Shown here one piece after another: positions 18,473 to 26,888 of a stretch of DNA of 64,000 nt; the stretch's first letter is position 1; every line of letters begins with the position of its first letter. Source of the DNA: Sodalis glossinidius str. 'morsitans' (lineage in GTDB: Bacteria; Pseudomonadota; Gammaproteobacteria; Enterobacterales; Enterobacteriaceae); the NCBI RefSeq assembly GCF_000010085.1, contig NC_007712.1, positions 806,001-870,000 on the forward strand, written 5' to 3'. A model generated the notes under the pieces. It did not search any database, was not told where the DNA came from, and saw only the letters and a list, made by a program, of their open reading frames with translations. A program made the position numbers and the translations under genes.

Positions 18473-18908
18473 AGACTACCCCTTGACCGGTGTAAAACCG
18501 CCGAATAACGCGGTCTATTTGCCTGGCGCTGTCGATGTCTCCGGCGGAATAGGCATCTTCTAAGGCATCCTCCAGACCAATACTCAGCCGGTAGGCGTAA
18601 TCGTCGTCTAGCTGTTGCTGCAACTCGGGCGGCGTGGCTGTCGCCGCGCGGAGGTTTGCCCGCTTGGTGTGGTATTCCTGCACAAGTTCATTTATCAATG
18701 TGGCGTAGGCCGGTTGCATTGGCTTTCTCCTACAAACGTTGGCGAGCTTGGCGTTCAACGCTGCCTTGCGGGCCTGATAGGCTTTGCGCATGTCGTCGGC
18801 ACGTTTTTGCTGAATGATGTCTATTAGTCTGTTGAAGAACACATAGAGCATGAAACCAATAGCGCCAATAACCATCAGGCAGCGGGCAATGAGAGTTAAA
18901 TCACTCAT
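18462..18908 (-). CDS. Hypothetical prophage protein with N-terminal membrane helix (148 aa)
   Basis: The N-terminus has one membrane segment (residues about 5-27), then a basic helix (IQQKRADDMRKAYQARKAAL), then a likely coiled or helical region and a conserved-looking block (IGLEDALEDAYSAGDIDSARQIDRVIRRFY). It is possible that two genes are fused here, since a Met near residue 63 (MQPAYATLINELVQEY) could start a separate protein. Just upstream (about 18,905-19,010, minus) a short frame ends in KLEIMMQEAAANE and overlaps this start, but has no clear start codon. Confidence 0.5.
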   Translation of the reverse strand: MSDLTLIARCLMVIGAIGFMLYVFFNRLIDIIQQKRADDMRKAYQARKAALNAKLANVCRRKPMQPAYATLINELVQEYHTKRANLRAATATPPELQQQLDDDYAYRLSIGLEDALEDAYSAGDIDSARQIDRVIRRFYTGQGVVYAA

Positions 18909-19017
18909 TGGCGGCCGCTTCCTGCATCATGATTTCGAGCTTACTGCGACGATGCGCGGCTTTTCTGCACCGTTGCTTTGAGAGTCATCTTTGAGTTTTA
19001 ACTTCTTTGTCCCACGG

Positions 19018-19446
19018 TCATACATCCAGTAATCTTCCCAGGAGTGCCATTCTGGCTGGCGGCTCCAGATCGGGAAGTATTTCCGCCAGTTTGTCCCAAC
19101 GCGCCCGATTGATGTACCAGGTACCTTTACCGTTCGGTTTATCAGGTTGTTTCATTTGATGCGCTGGCAACATGCCACGCTGGCACATTTTGCGAACCGC
19201 AGCAGCCGTATACCCCACATAAAGAGCAAAAAGCGCCACAGTCACCAAAGCGGAGATCGGGCCATCGTAGGTAACTTCTTTCTTCTTTTTGTGTGCTTTT
19301 CCAACAGATTGATCTAGCTGAGATTCTTCCTCGTCTTCGTCAGTTTCGGAGGAGATGTCCATCTCTTCGTCGTCCTGTTCGTCGTGATCTGCGATCTGCT
19401 CGGTGATAGTTCTGATTAATGCCTCAGCTGAAAGCGTAGGCTCCAT
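19018..19446 (-). CDS. Cox/Apl-like phage regulator with acidic N-terminal extension
   Basis: In P2-like phages Cox represses lysogenic transcription and directs excision. The C-terminal 85 residues fit this winged-helix family: GYTAAAVRKMCQRGMLPAHQMK, then GTWYINRARWDKLAEI. The N-terminal ~55 residues are unusual, a run of Asp/Glu (DDEEMD, DEDEEE) ending in KAHKKKKE. The start at 19,446 follows a perfect AGGAGG. It is divergent from the C repressor, as in P2. An alternative upstream Met at 19,470 has no ribosome site. Confidence 0.6.
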   Translation of the reverse strand: MEPTLSAEALIRTITEQIADHDEQDDEEMDISSETDEDEEESQLDQSVGKAHKKKKEVTYDGPISALVTVALFALYVGYTAAAVRKMCQRGMLPAHQMKQPDKPNGKGTWYINRARWDKLAEILPDLEPPARMALLGRLLDV

Positions 19447-19525
19447 CTGGTATCCTCCTAACGGGTGCATTTGTCGCTATCTGTCCAGACCTGTCTAGAG
19501 ATGGCGGCGTTTGCTTTTCTATTAA

Positions 19526-19564
19526 ATCCCCGCAAGGGGGATCTTTTGCTAGAGGTTGATCCCC
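19526..19564. promoter_or_regulatory. Candidate operator between C repressor and Cox-like gene
   Basis: An inverted repeat ATCCCC-GCAA-GGGGGAT (19,526-19,542) is followed by a third half-site GATCCCC (19,558-19,564) just upstream of the repressor's likely start. The position between divergent lysogeny and lysis genes suits an operator. This is an inference; no P2 operator of this sequence is known to me. Confidence 0.35.
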
Positions 19565-19575
19565 TCATAAGTATC

Positions 19576-19920
19576 TTGTCAATAGATTATTCTCGAAAGC
19601 TCTGCGCGATCCGAAAAGCTGAAAAACTAACTCAAAAGCAATTTTCCGAAATGACACAGCTAGCTCTTAGCACCGTGAGAAACTACGAATCTGGGCATAA
19701 ACCAGCCATGGCTGAAATCATGGAAAAGATTCTTCAAGTTGAAATGTTTGAAAAATATTCAATGTGGTTGACAATTAATAAAACAGCACCAGAAGCCGGC
19801 CAAATTGAGCCTGCTCTCTCTCATGATGGATCCGATGGTATGGAAGTCGGCAAGCCAACCGAAAAAACGGTCGTGGGTTCGGATGTGAGATCGTCCTGCT
19901 ATGTCCGCAAAACTGGCTGA
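19576..19920 (+). CDS. P2 C-like lysogeny repressor (HTH XRE family)
   Basis: The protein has the helix-turn-helix of small P2-type repressors: IRKAEKLTQKQFSEMTQLAL followed by STVRNYESGHKPA, then the conserved YSMWLTINKTAPEAGQIEPALS tail. The most family-like start is TTG at 19,576 (MSIDYSRKL); an ATG at 19,501 in the same frame would add 25 residues of unlike sequence. The TTG lacks a good ribosome site. The frame is intact to 19,920, with about 40 more residues than the core. Confidence 0.75.
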   Translation: MSIDYSRKLCAIRKAEKLTQKQFSEMTQLALSTVRNYESGHKPAMAEIMEKILQVEMFEKYSMWLTINKTAPEAGQIEPALSHDGSDGMEVGKPTEKTVVGSDVRSSCYVRKTG

Positions 19921-19986
19921 CACTTCACAACGCATTTTTAGACTGGGCAGAAAGTCAGTCGCTCAGTGATGTCGGAGGGCTTCATC

Positions 19987-20587
19987 ATGTCGATTAAGAA
20001 GCTCAAAGACGGACGTTATCAGGTTGATGTTAGACCGCAGGGTGCAGAAGGGAAACGCATCCGCAAGATGTTTGCAAGCAAATCGGAAGCACAGGCTTAC
20101 GATTTGCATGTTCTTGTTAACTACCACTCCAAAGCGTGGGTAGATAAACCCGCAGATCGGTGCCCGCTGGGGTGAGGCCGCCAATCTGAAGGCGGAGCAT
20201 ATTGTGGGTAATCGGGTTACGTTTGTTGAAACAAAGAACGGCAAAAAGCGAACAGTTCCTGTAGCAGATGAAGTTGTCGCACTGATCAAAACCTGCCAGA
20301 GCGGGCCGCTATTTGATGTGAGGTATACCGCTTTTAGAGAAAATTTGCGCATAGTGAAGCCAAACCTTCCCAAAGGGCAGGCGACGCACGTTTTACGGCA
20401 TACGTTTGGTACGCACTTTATGATGAATGGAGGCAGTATTATTACGCTTCAACGCATTATGGGGCACGCCAACATCATGCAAACCATGGTCTACGCGCAC
20501 TTCGCGCCGGACTTTTTACGCGATGCCATGCCCATAACCCCTTGGCCAAAAGTGTCCATATTCTGTCCACCGATATGGCCTAAATAA
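19987..20587 (+). pseudogene. P2-type tyrosine recombinase (integrase) with large internal deletion
   Basis: The start MSIKKLKDGRYQVDVRP follows a good GGAGG and gives the arm-binding N-domain up to SKAWVDKPADR. There the frame jumps to GARWGEAANLKAEHI, the box containing the first catalytic Arg, in another phase. About 130 codons of core-binding domain are therefore missing, at a joint near 20,157. The rest is complete: HVLRHTFGTHF (His-x-x-Arg) and TMVYAHFAPDF (catalytic Tyr). The element can no longer excise by itself. Confidence 0.9.
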
Positions 20588-20656
20588 GCCTGGATCGCCC
20601 TTTGATTTATTATTAATTTTTTGAAAAATAAATAAATTTAAAATCCATCGAGGGGC

Positions 20657-20684
20657 GAAAAAAGCGCCGGAGGGCGCCTTTTTT
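20657..20684. terminator. Bidirectional terminator at prophage/host boundary
   Basis: AAAAAAGCGCC-GGAG-GGCGCCTTTTTT forms a short perfect GC stem with A and T tracts on either side, so it works in both directions. It lies just past the stop of the minus-strand gene at 20,691 and past the integrase. Confidence 0.85.
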
Positions 20685-20690
20685 ATTGCG

Positions 20691-21651
20691 CTATGCGCGC
20701 TTGCTGCCCGTCGCTATCGCCGTTATCGGCTGCGCCAGATCAAACAGTTCACAGGCGGTTGTTTCCCCCACCGTAAAACGGGTTAACAGTTGTCTCACCT
20801 CCGGGCGATAAATCGCGTCGCCGATTTAGTCCCTCAATTGCAGCAGATGAGGCCTGGCCATATATTTCAGCAGCGCATCCTCTCGGGTCATGTAGTCCGC
20901 GAGGCAAAGCGTCCGCAAATCGCTATAGTCAGTTTCCCGAAGCGCCGTTTTCAACCGGCTGCCGCGAAACTCATCGTGGGTGGCGCAGCGATTGGCAAGC
21001 GCCAGCACATCATGGCAAATGTGCCAGAAAACAGGCGCTATCGGTAATGCGCAGCAGGTCGCGCGGCCGTGGCGGGATCGTCAAGTACGGCATGAAGTTT
21101 TTGTCGCATCGCCGGCGCGTCGGCCATGCTTTCGATTTGCGATTAGATGTACCGTTCCGGCGTCAGCTGTTCACGTATTTCTGCCAGTGCATCGCCCAGC
21201 GACTGGCAGACTTTCATCGTGCAAACTTCAGCAAACTGATGTTCCAGACGGTAATCCAGAGGCGGCGATTGATAGATCCGATGATCACCGATTTGTAGCA
21301 GATAAGACCACAATGCCTGTTCCAGCGGTCGTAGAGGAGCGCTAGCTGAAAAACGCCGCGGTACTCGCCGTCGGCAAAGGCGCGTAACTGCATAAAGCGG
21401 GCAACCATCGTTACCGGGGAGAGATCCCGCGGCTCGCCGGCGCCGGGCTGGCTAATTTGCCGGTACAGCCGGGCGATAGCGGTGCGTTTGCCCCCTTGAC
21501 GCAGAAATTTGTCAAACAGTCGATCGACTAGCTCCATATGGCTGGCGTCTTCCAGCATTCGGGCGTGGATAATGCGCGCGATGCGCCTGCTGTTGAGCGC
21601 AAAACCTCTATTCAAAAGAGTACCGAGAGGGCGAGAAGAGATGATATTCAT
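20691..21651 (-). pseudogene. Unrecognised decayed gene (about 320 codons)
   Basis: A start at 21,651 (MNIISSRPLGTLLNRGF) has a good GGAGG upstream. The protein reads through ARIIHARMLEDASHMELVDRL and VARFMQLRAFADGEYRGVF, then is broken by a frameshift near 21,330, a TAA near 21,160, further shifts, and a stop before GDAIYRPEVRQLLTRF; it ends at 21,691 minus one kilobase, next to a terminator. The restored protein would be helical and rich in Leu, Ala and Arg, without signal peptide or membrane helices. I do not recognise the family. The style (ARM-like helical, not widely conserved) would suit a secreted effector, but nothing proves it. Confidence 0.5.
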
Positions 21652-21782
21652 ATCATGATGCCTCCGTCGTAAAGGGCAACCACCTAATGCTAACCACCTG
21701 CGATTGACTGGGCGCTTTTTGCAATTCGATCGGTGTGGCTTCGCACAGGTGGTTGCAGACCCCAAAACAGGGCGGTTCTCCG

Positions 21783-22972
21783 TTAGGTGATTAAAAAGGT
21801 AAGAATAGGTGGTTGGTGATGATAAGACGGTGCATGTAAAGGGGATGAGGGGGAGCGTGCTTTGCCAGGCCGAAATAACGTCCCCCTGAGCCGTGCCGGC
21901 GCCGGTTCCTCCACGGCGGGTGTGGAGGGGGGCAATGCGCTGGCGACAGAGGCTTCAATCTCTTTCGCCCGCCAATGCGGCGAAGAAGTAATATCGACCG
22001 GCTGTGTTTTCATATGAGTATCAACCACTTGTAAGACATCTGGCAGCGTAGGCAATAACACATTCAACGCGCCCGCCAGGAAGCTGCGGGTATATTCTCC
22101 AGTCACGCGCTGTTCAGGGTTGTTGCTGCTCTCGCTGTCCACATAATCGAGATTGGAGGGATTATCGCGGTTCAGCGACCAGAACGAGAGCGAAGACAAT
22201 CCATGCTGAGCGGCAAAGGCGCCGACGTTGAAGGCATTGTCCAGAAGTAAATATGGTGCCATCGTCATTGCGGCCTATCATGGGCGTCACGCCGATTTTC
22301 GTGAAGCGCGCTTTCTCGGAGATATCGGGATAAAGCGTCTCTAGCTGGGCGGCGATATTAACGGCCGCGTCTTTCGCCGCCTGTCCCATTTCGCCGGCAA
22401 CGCCGGGCTGGAAGAAATCCATCGCCATGCCGTTTGATGATAAAATCCACGTTTGCAGTGGCCAGTTGCTCAACCAGGGCAAATTGCGCGGGCGCCAGTC
22501 CGGTTGGCAGCGTCAGCTTCACGTCCGGGAATTCCGGCTGTAGACGGGCAAGCGCCGCGCTGATTTTCCCCATATCGAATTGGTTGTTCTCAAGGTCAAA
22601 ATCCAAACCTCGCGGCTGATATAGAGTAATCGCCTGGTGATAGGCTTCCAGCAACTCATCTTCGAATAGGGTGCTGGAAATATCCCGAGCATTAGCGCTG
22701 CCGAAGGACAGATTGAAACCCAACCCGGTTTCGGTCAGGGCGTCGGCAAGCGGTTTGGCCCATGCCAGAGGGGTCGTGCTCTGCCTGGCCCAGCAGGGAG
22801 CATTATCTTGACCAAGTGTTATGAAGGACAGTGTCAGGCCATCGGTTTTCAAGGCGGCCGTGAGTTCGGCATACAAAGGGTTGGGACGACCAGTGGGAAA
22901 TGCCTCTCCCACATCCCACTCTGCGTTAACCGAAACATCCACATAGGGCGTAAAAGTCAAAGGGGTGTTCAT
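21783..22972 (-). pseudogene. Glycoside hydrolase family 18 chitinase-like protein, frameshifted
   Basis: The N-terminal frame (22,972 down to about 22,440) starts MNTPLTFTPYVDVSVNAEW and contains the GH18 catalytic signature as LDFDLEN (DxxDxDxE type, Glu the proton donor). A frameshift near 22,440 moves to NGMAMDFFQPGVAGEMGQAA and KIGVTPMIGRNDDGTIF, and another near 22,290 to HGLSSLSFWSLNRDNP, the GH18 C-terminal strand. Its tail is Pro/Ala-rich. No signal peptide is seen. With the pieces joined the enzyme is about 390 residues and complete, so the breaks look recent. Confidence 0.82.
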
Positions 22973-23459
22973 TCAGTCTCCTTACTATTGGAATTAATAA
23001 TTGCGCGCGCCAGAGGAGTATTGATGAAAAAAAAGAGGACGTAAGGCATTAACTCTTGAACGAAAGCGCAGCGGCAGAGAGCAGAGGGCGGCCGGTTAGA
23101 GCGGGTGCGCAGCAACGGCGGCCGAGCGCTTATCCGCCCTGGCTGTATTGTGCTGACGATAACGTAGATACCGGGCGGGTGCTGACGCTATGCATCGGCA
23201 TGCTTTCGTGTCAAAGTGATCCGTCAGGCGGCTCGCGGTTCACGCCGTGCGGCTGCCTGCCTCGTCATGAGTCGCTAAAGCATTATCGTTTCAGCTAAAT
23301 ATCATGTTGCTTTTATGTAAACAAATTAACAAGGCGGTTAAATACTGATAAACTGGCGCTTGCCCAGCCGGATAACAACAAACCTTTTCTAATAAATATA
23401 TCGCTGGTGAGGAATGGAAAGCCAGGCACTACTATGACAATGAAAGCGAGGAGAACGTC
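22973..23459. other. Intergenic region upstream of acnB
   Basis: No supported gene; the open frame at 23,056-23,298 has no ribosome site and an Arg/Pro-biased composition typical of a non-coding frame. The last 160 bases are AT-rich and should hold the acnB promoter, with no clear -35/-10 pair by eye. Confidence 0.5.
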
Positions 23460-26057
23460 GTGCTAGAAGATTATCGTAAGCACGTTGCCGAGCGTGCTGC
23501 ACAGGGCATTGTCCCTAAGCCTCTCGATGCTGTACAAATGGCGGCGCTGGTTGAACTGTTGAAAACCCCGCCGGCGGGTGAAGAAGCCTATCTGCTGGAC
23601 CTGCTGACCAATCGTGTCCCGCCAGGTGTGGACGAAGCGGCTTACGTTAAAGCGGGTTTCCTCGCGGCCGTTGCCAAGGGCGAGGCGCATTCTCCTCTGG
23701 TGATGGCGGAAAAGGCCATTGAATTGCTGGGCACCATGCAAGGCGGCTACAACATTTCGCCGCTGGTGGACGCGCTGGATAATGACGCGTTGGCGCCGCT
23801 CGCCGCGCGCGCGCTGAAGTCCATGCTGCTGATGTTCGACAATTTCTACGACGTGGAAGAAAAAGCCCGGGCCGGCAATGCGCATGCCCAAGAGGTCATG
23901 ACGTCCTGGGCCGAAGCGGAATGGTTCTTATCACGACCGCCACTGGCGGAAAAAATGACCGTGACCGTGTTCAAGGTCACCGGCGAAACCAATACCGATG
24001 ACCTGTCGCCGGCGCCCGACGCCTGGTCGCGGCCGGATATTCCACTGCATGCCCTGGCGATGCTGAAGAACGCCCGTGACGGCATTATCCCCGATCAGCC
24101 CGGCAACGTGGGCCCCATTCAGCAGATCGAAGCGCTGAACGGCAAGGGTTTCCCGTTGGCCTACGTTGGCGATGTGGTGGGGACCGGTTCCTCGCGTAAA
24201 TCCGCCACCAACTCGGTGCTGTGGTTCATGGGGGATGATATTCCCTTTGTGCCTAACAAACGCGGCGGTGGGATAGTGCTGGGCAGCAAAATCGCGCCGA
24301 TTTTCTTCAACACCATGGAAGATGCCGGCGCTCTGCCGATCGAAGTCGATGTTTCCGATTTGAATATGGGCGACGTCATCGATATCTATCCCTTTGCGGG
24401 TGAAATACGTCATCATGATACCGGCGCGCTGCTGGCCAATTTTGCCCTGAAAACGGACGTGCTGGTGGACGAAGTACGCGCCGGCGGCCGTATTCCGCTC
24501 ATTATCGGTCGTGGTCTGACCGCGCGCGCGCGCGAATCACTGGGACTTTCCTCCAGCACCATCTTCCGCCACGCGCGGGATGTTGCCGCCAGCGACAAAG
24601 GCTACACTCTGGCGCAGAAAATGGTCGGCCGCGCCTGCGGTGTACCGGGCGTGCGTCCGGGACAATATTGCGAGCCGAAAATGACCTCGGTGGGTTCACA
24701 GGACACCACTGGCCCCATGACCCGCGATGAATTGAAAGATCTGGCGTGCCTGGGCTTTTCCGCTGATCTGGTTATGCAGTCGTTCTGCCATACTGCTGCC
24801 TATCCGAAGCCGGTTGACGTGCAGACCCATCATACCCTGCCGGACTTCATCATGAATCGCGGCGGCGTCTCTCTGCGCCCGGGCGACGGGATCATCCACT
24901 CTTGGCTAAACCGTATGCTGCTGCCTGATACCGTTGGCACCGGTGGGGACTCCCACACTCGCTTCCCGATCGGCATCTCGTTCCCGGCAGGATCCGGTCT
25001 GGTCGCCTTCGCCGCCGCGACCGGCGTGATGCCGCTGGACATGCCCGAATCGCTGCTGGTGCGTTTCAAAGGCACCATGCAGCCGGGCATCACCCTGCGC
25101 GATTTAGTGCATGCGATTCCGTATTACGCCATCAAGCAGGGGCTGCTAACGGTCGAGAAAAAGGGCAAGAAGAACATTTTCTCCGGCCGCATCCTGGAGA
25201 TCGAAGGGCTGCCGGAGCTGAAAGTGGAACAGGCGTTTGAATTGGCCGACGCCTCGGCGGAGCGCTCTGCCGCTGGTTGTACCATCAAGCTTGACCAGGC
25301 GCCGATTACCGAATATCTGAATTCCAATATCGTGCTGCTGAAATGGATGATTTCGGAAGGTTATGGCGATCGTCGCACGCTGGAACGGCGTGTTAAAGAC
25401 ATGGAAAGCTGGCTGGCCAATCCCTCGCTTCTGGCGGCGGATGCGGATGCCGAATACGCCGCGGTCATCGATATCAATCTGGCCGAGATCAACGAGCCTA
25501 TTTTATGCGCTCCGAACGATCCGGATGATGCCCGTCTGCTGTCGGATGTCGCCGGCAGCAAAATCGATGAGGTCTTCATCGGCTCCTGCATGACGAATAT
25601 CGGCCACTTCCGTGCTGCGGGCAAATTGCTGGACAGCCACAAGGGCCAGCTGCCGACCCGCCTGTGGGTTGCGCCGCCGACCAAAATGGACGCCGCTCAG
25701 CTCACCGAGGAAGGTTACTATAGCGTATTTAGCAAGAGCGGTGCTCGCATGGAAATCCCGGGCTGCTCGCTGTGCATGGGTAACCAGGCGAGGGTAACGG
25801 ATGGTGCCACGGTGGTGTCTACCTCGACCCGTAACTTCCCCAACCGTCTGGGCAACGGCGCCGACGTATATCTGGCTTCCGCAGAGCTGGCGGCGGTCAC
25901 CTCGCTGCTGGGCCGCTTGCCGACGGTAGAGGAGTATCTGCAGGCGATGGCGATGGTGGATCAGACGGCGGTGGATACCTACCGTTACCTGAATTTCGAC
26001 CGCCTCAGTGAATATACCGATAAAGCCGATCAGGTCATTTTTCAAACCGTGGTCTGA
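23460..26057 (+). CDS. acnB: Aconitate hydratase B
   Basis: AcnB interconverts citrate and isocitrate in the TCA cycle and, when its iron-sulfur cluster is lost, binds RNA. The 865 residues equal the E. coli length. It begins with the HEAT-like domain specific to AcnB (MLEDYRKHVAERAAQGI), then the swivel domain with GTGSSRKSATNS, then the catalytic domains with the substrate loop VGSQDTTGPMTRDEL. The three 4Fe-4S cysteines are in GSCMTN (about 710) and GCSLCMGNQ (about 769 and 772). The start is GTG at 23,460, with AGGAG seven bases before. The gene is intact. Confidence 0.98.
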   Translation: MLEDYRKHVAERAAQGIVPKPLDAVQMAALVELLKTPPAGEEAYLLDLLTNRVPPGVDEAAYVKAGFLAAVAKGEAHSPLVMAEKAIELLGTMQGGYNISPLVDALDNDALAPLAARALKSMLLMFDNFYDVEEKARAGNAHAQEVMTSWAEAEWFLSRPPLAEKMTVTVFKVTGETNTDDLSPAPDAWSRPDIPLHALAMLKNARDGIIPDQPGNVGPIQQIEALNGKGFPLAYVGDVVGTGSSRKSATNSVLWFMGDDIPFVPNKRGGGIVLGSKIAPIFFNTMEDAGALPIEVDVSDLNMGDVIDIYPFAGEIRHHDTGALLANFALKTDVLVDEVRAGGRIPLIIGRGLTARARESLGLSSSTIFRHARDVAASDKGYTLAQKMVGRACGVPGVRPGQYCEPKMTSVGSQDTTGPMTRDELKDLACLGFSADLVMQSFCHTAAYPKPVDVQTHHTLPDFIMNRGGVSLRPGDGIIHSWLNRMLLPDTVGTGGDSHTRFPIGISFPAGSGLVAFAAATGVMPLDMPESLLVRFKGTMQPGITLRDLVHAIPYYAIKQGLLTVEKKGKKNIFSGRILEIEGLPELKVEQAFELADASAERSAAGCTIKLDQAPITEYLNSNIVLLKWMISEGYGDRRTLERRVKDMESWLANPSLLAADADAEYAAVIDINLAEINEPILCAPNDPDDARLLSDVAGSKIDEVFIGSCMTNIGHFRAAGKLLDSHKGQLPTRLWVAPPTKMDAAQLTEEGYYSVFSKSGARMEIPGCSLCMGNQARVTDGATVVSTSTRNFPNRLGNGADVYLASAELAAVTSLLGRLPTVEEYLQAMAMVDQTAVDTYRYLNFDRLSEYTDKADQVIFQTVV

Positions 26058-26066
26058 CGCGTCTCT

Positions 26067-26090
26067 GGTCGGCGGCGTTCTCTGCCGACC
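26067..26090 (+). terminator. Hairpin after acnB (weak terminator candidate)
   Basis: GGTCGGC and GCCGACC form a seven-pair stem with a ten-base loop ten bases after the acnB stop. No T run follows, so termination would be weak; it may only protect the mRNA end. Confidence 0.35.
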
Positions 26091-26299
26091 GCTTCGGCTA
26101 CTCCTCCACCGCCCGTCGTTGCTGACTGGCATTTTTTTGAGGATGGACGTGGCACGCGATGTGCTGCGGAGCCAGCTGTGGATTGTTCCCGCTATCCGGT
26201 TTTGGCTGACGAAGAAAAAGCTCGTAAACTCCCCTTATCTTCCACCGTCGTGTTTTAAACGGATGCGGCATTGCGCCTCTTGCGGGGTGGACAGCTACA

Positions 26300-26526
26300 A
26301 TGGATTACGAATTCCTCCGCGATGTTACCGGCCAGGTGATTGTCAAATTCTCCATGGGCCATGAAGCCATCGGCCATGAATTTACCCTGCTTATTGACGC
26401 CGAAGAGGTGATAGTCCGCGCCAACGGCATGTCGGTGGCCTTTGACGCGCTGGAGGAGGGGCGAGTTATTACAATGAAGAAAGCCTGTCGCTGTGCGGCA
26501 GCGACGATTTTCTGCTGATGCTATAA
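26300..26526 (+). pseudogene. yacL: YacL/UPF0231 family protein, internally deleted and frameshifted
   Basis: The start MDYEFLRDVTGQVIVKFSMGHE matches YacL, and later HEFTLLIDAEEVIVRANGM matches its second half, but about 45 residues between them are missing. Near 26,462 the frame shifts, and the family C-terminus (YYNEESLSLCGSDDFLL) is found in the next frame, ending at 26,526. YacL lies downstream of acnB in E. coli too. The function of the family is unknown; this copy is dead. Confidence 0.85.
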
Positions 26527-26689
26527 GCCGGTATCGCTAGTTTATCCAAACCGGCGGATGAAGCGTGGGGAATAACGGCAGTGCGGCCGATAGTATTATA
26601 TTGAACGCGACGTCGCCCGTTGTCGCCGCTCATCGCTACCGCGTACCGGCGCACGCCATGCTTACCTCCGCTCGGGCCTGGAGCACCGC

Positions 26690-26870
26690 CGCGGGACAAC
26701 CGCTTTTAGTCCTCTAGAGGGCGGAAGCTTTACTGCCGGGATAATCGCTTTTGGTCCCCTTAGCGGCAAAAGGCTATGCCCCGGCGTATCCCCTTTTGCA
26801 CCCGCTCAGGGCGGCAGGCATATCACCGGGATAGCCGACCCTGATCCCCACCAGGGTAGAAGACCAGGAC
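26690..26870. repeat. Degenerate 45-bp tandem repeat array, four copies
   Basis: Four consecutive units of 45-46 bases (starts at 26,690, 26,736, 26,781, 26,826) share the pattern C-C-G-G-G-A-T-A, then a pyrimidine-rich centre with CTTTTGGTCCCC, then AGGGCGG and AGGCTAT. Middle units are most alike; the fourth is most diverged. It lies between the yacL remnant and the 3' end of speD and has no coding potential. Confidence 0.7.
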
Positions 26871-26888
26871 GCTGGCAGCGGCGGGGGG

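Larger units (their letters stand above)
5513..20656. mobile_element. Degraded P2-family prophage inserted between lpdA and the acnB side
   Basis: From high to low coordinate the recognisable genes are int, C repressor (both rightward in the window), Cox-like, early-region genes, replication protein A, the accessory gap, then Q and P (rightward), N, M, lysozyme (leftward), then T, E, FII, FI, then D and ogr. This is the canonical P2 prophage order with int and ogr at the two ends. One block departs from it: FI, FII, E and T lie on the opposite strand from D and from N/M/lysozyme, which implies an inversion of about 6,885-9,530. Genes O, L and the baseplate and tail-fibre genes are gone. Nearly every structural gene is truncated or frameshifted. 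The outer limits are set by the lpdA terminator and the terminator at 20,657; I did not find matching att repeats by eye, so the exact ends are uncertain. Confidence 0.9.

Noticed and set aside
5513..20656. Direct repeats marking prophage attachment sites
   Set aside because: I compared the DNA after the lpdA terminator with that around 20,590-20,700 and found no convincing shared core by eye.
20691..21651. IpaH/NEL-type ubiquitin ligase or type III gatekeeper
   Set aside because: The helical, Leu-rich pieces suggested these, but the NEL CEDR motif and gatekeeper blocks are not present.
23056..23298. 80-codon plus-strand frame upstream of acnB
   Set aside because: No ribosome site and no motif; composition is that of non-coding GC-rich DNA.
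26690..26870. CRISPR-like array
   Set aside because: The whole 45-bp unit repeats without unique spacers, the units are degenerate, and no cas gene is in the window.
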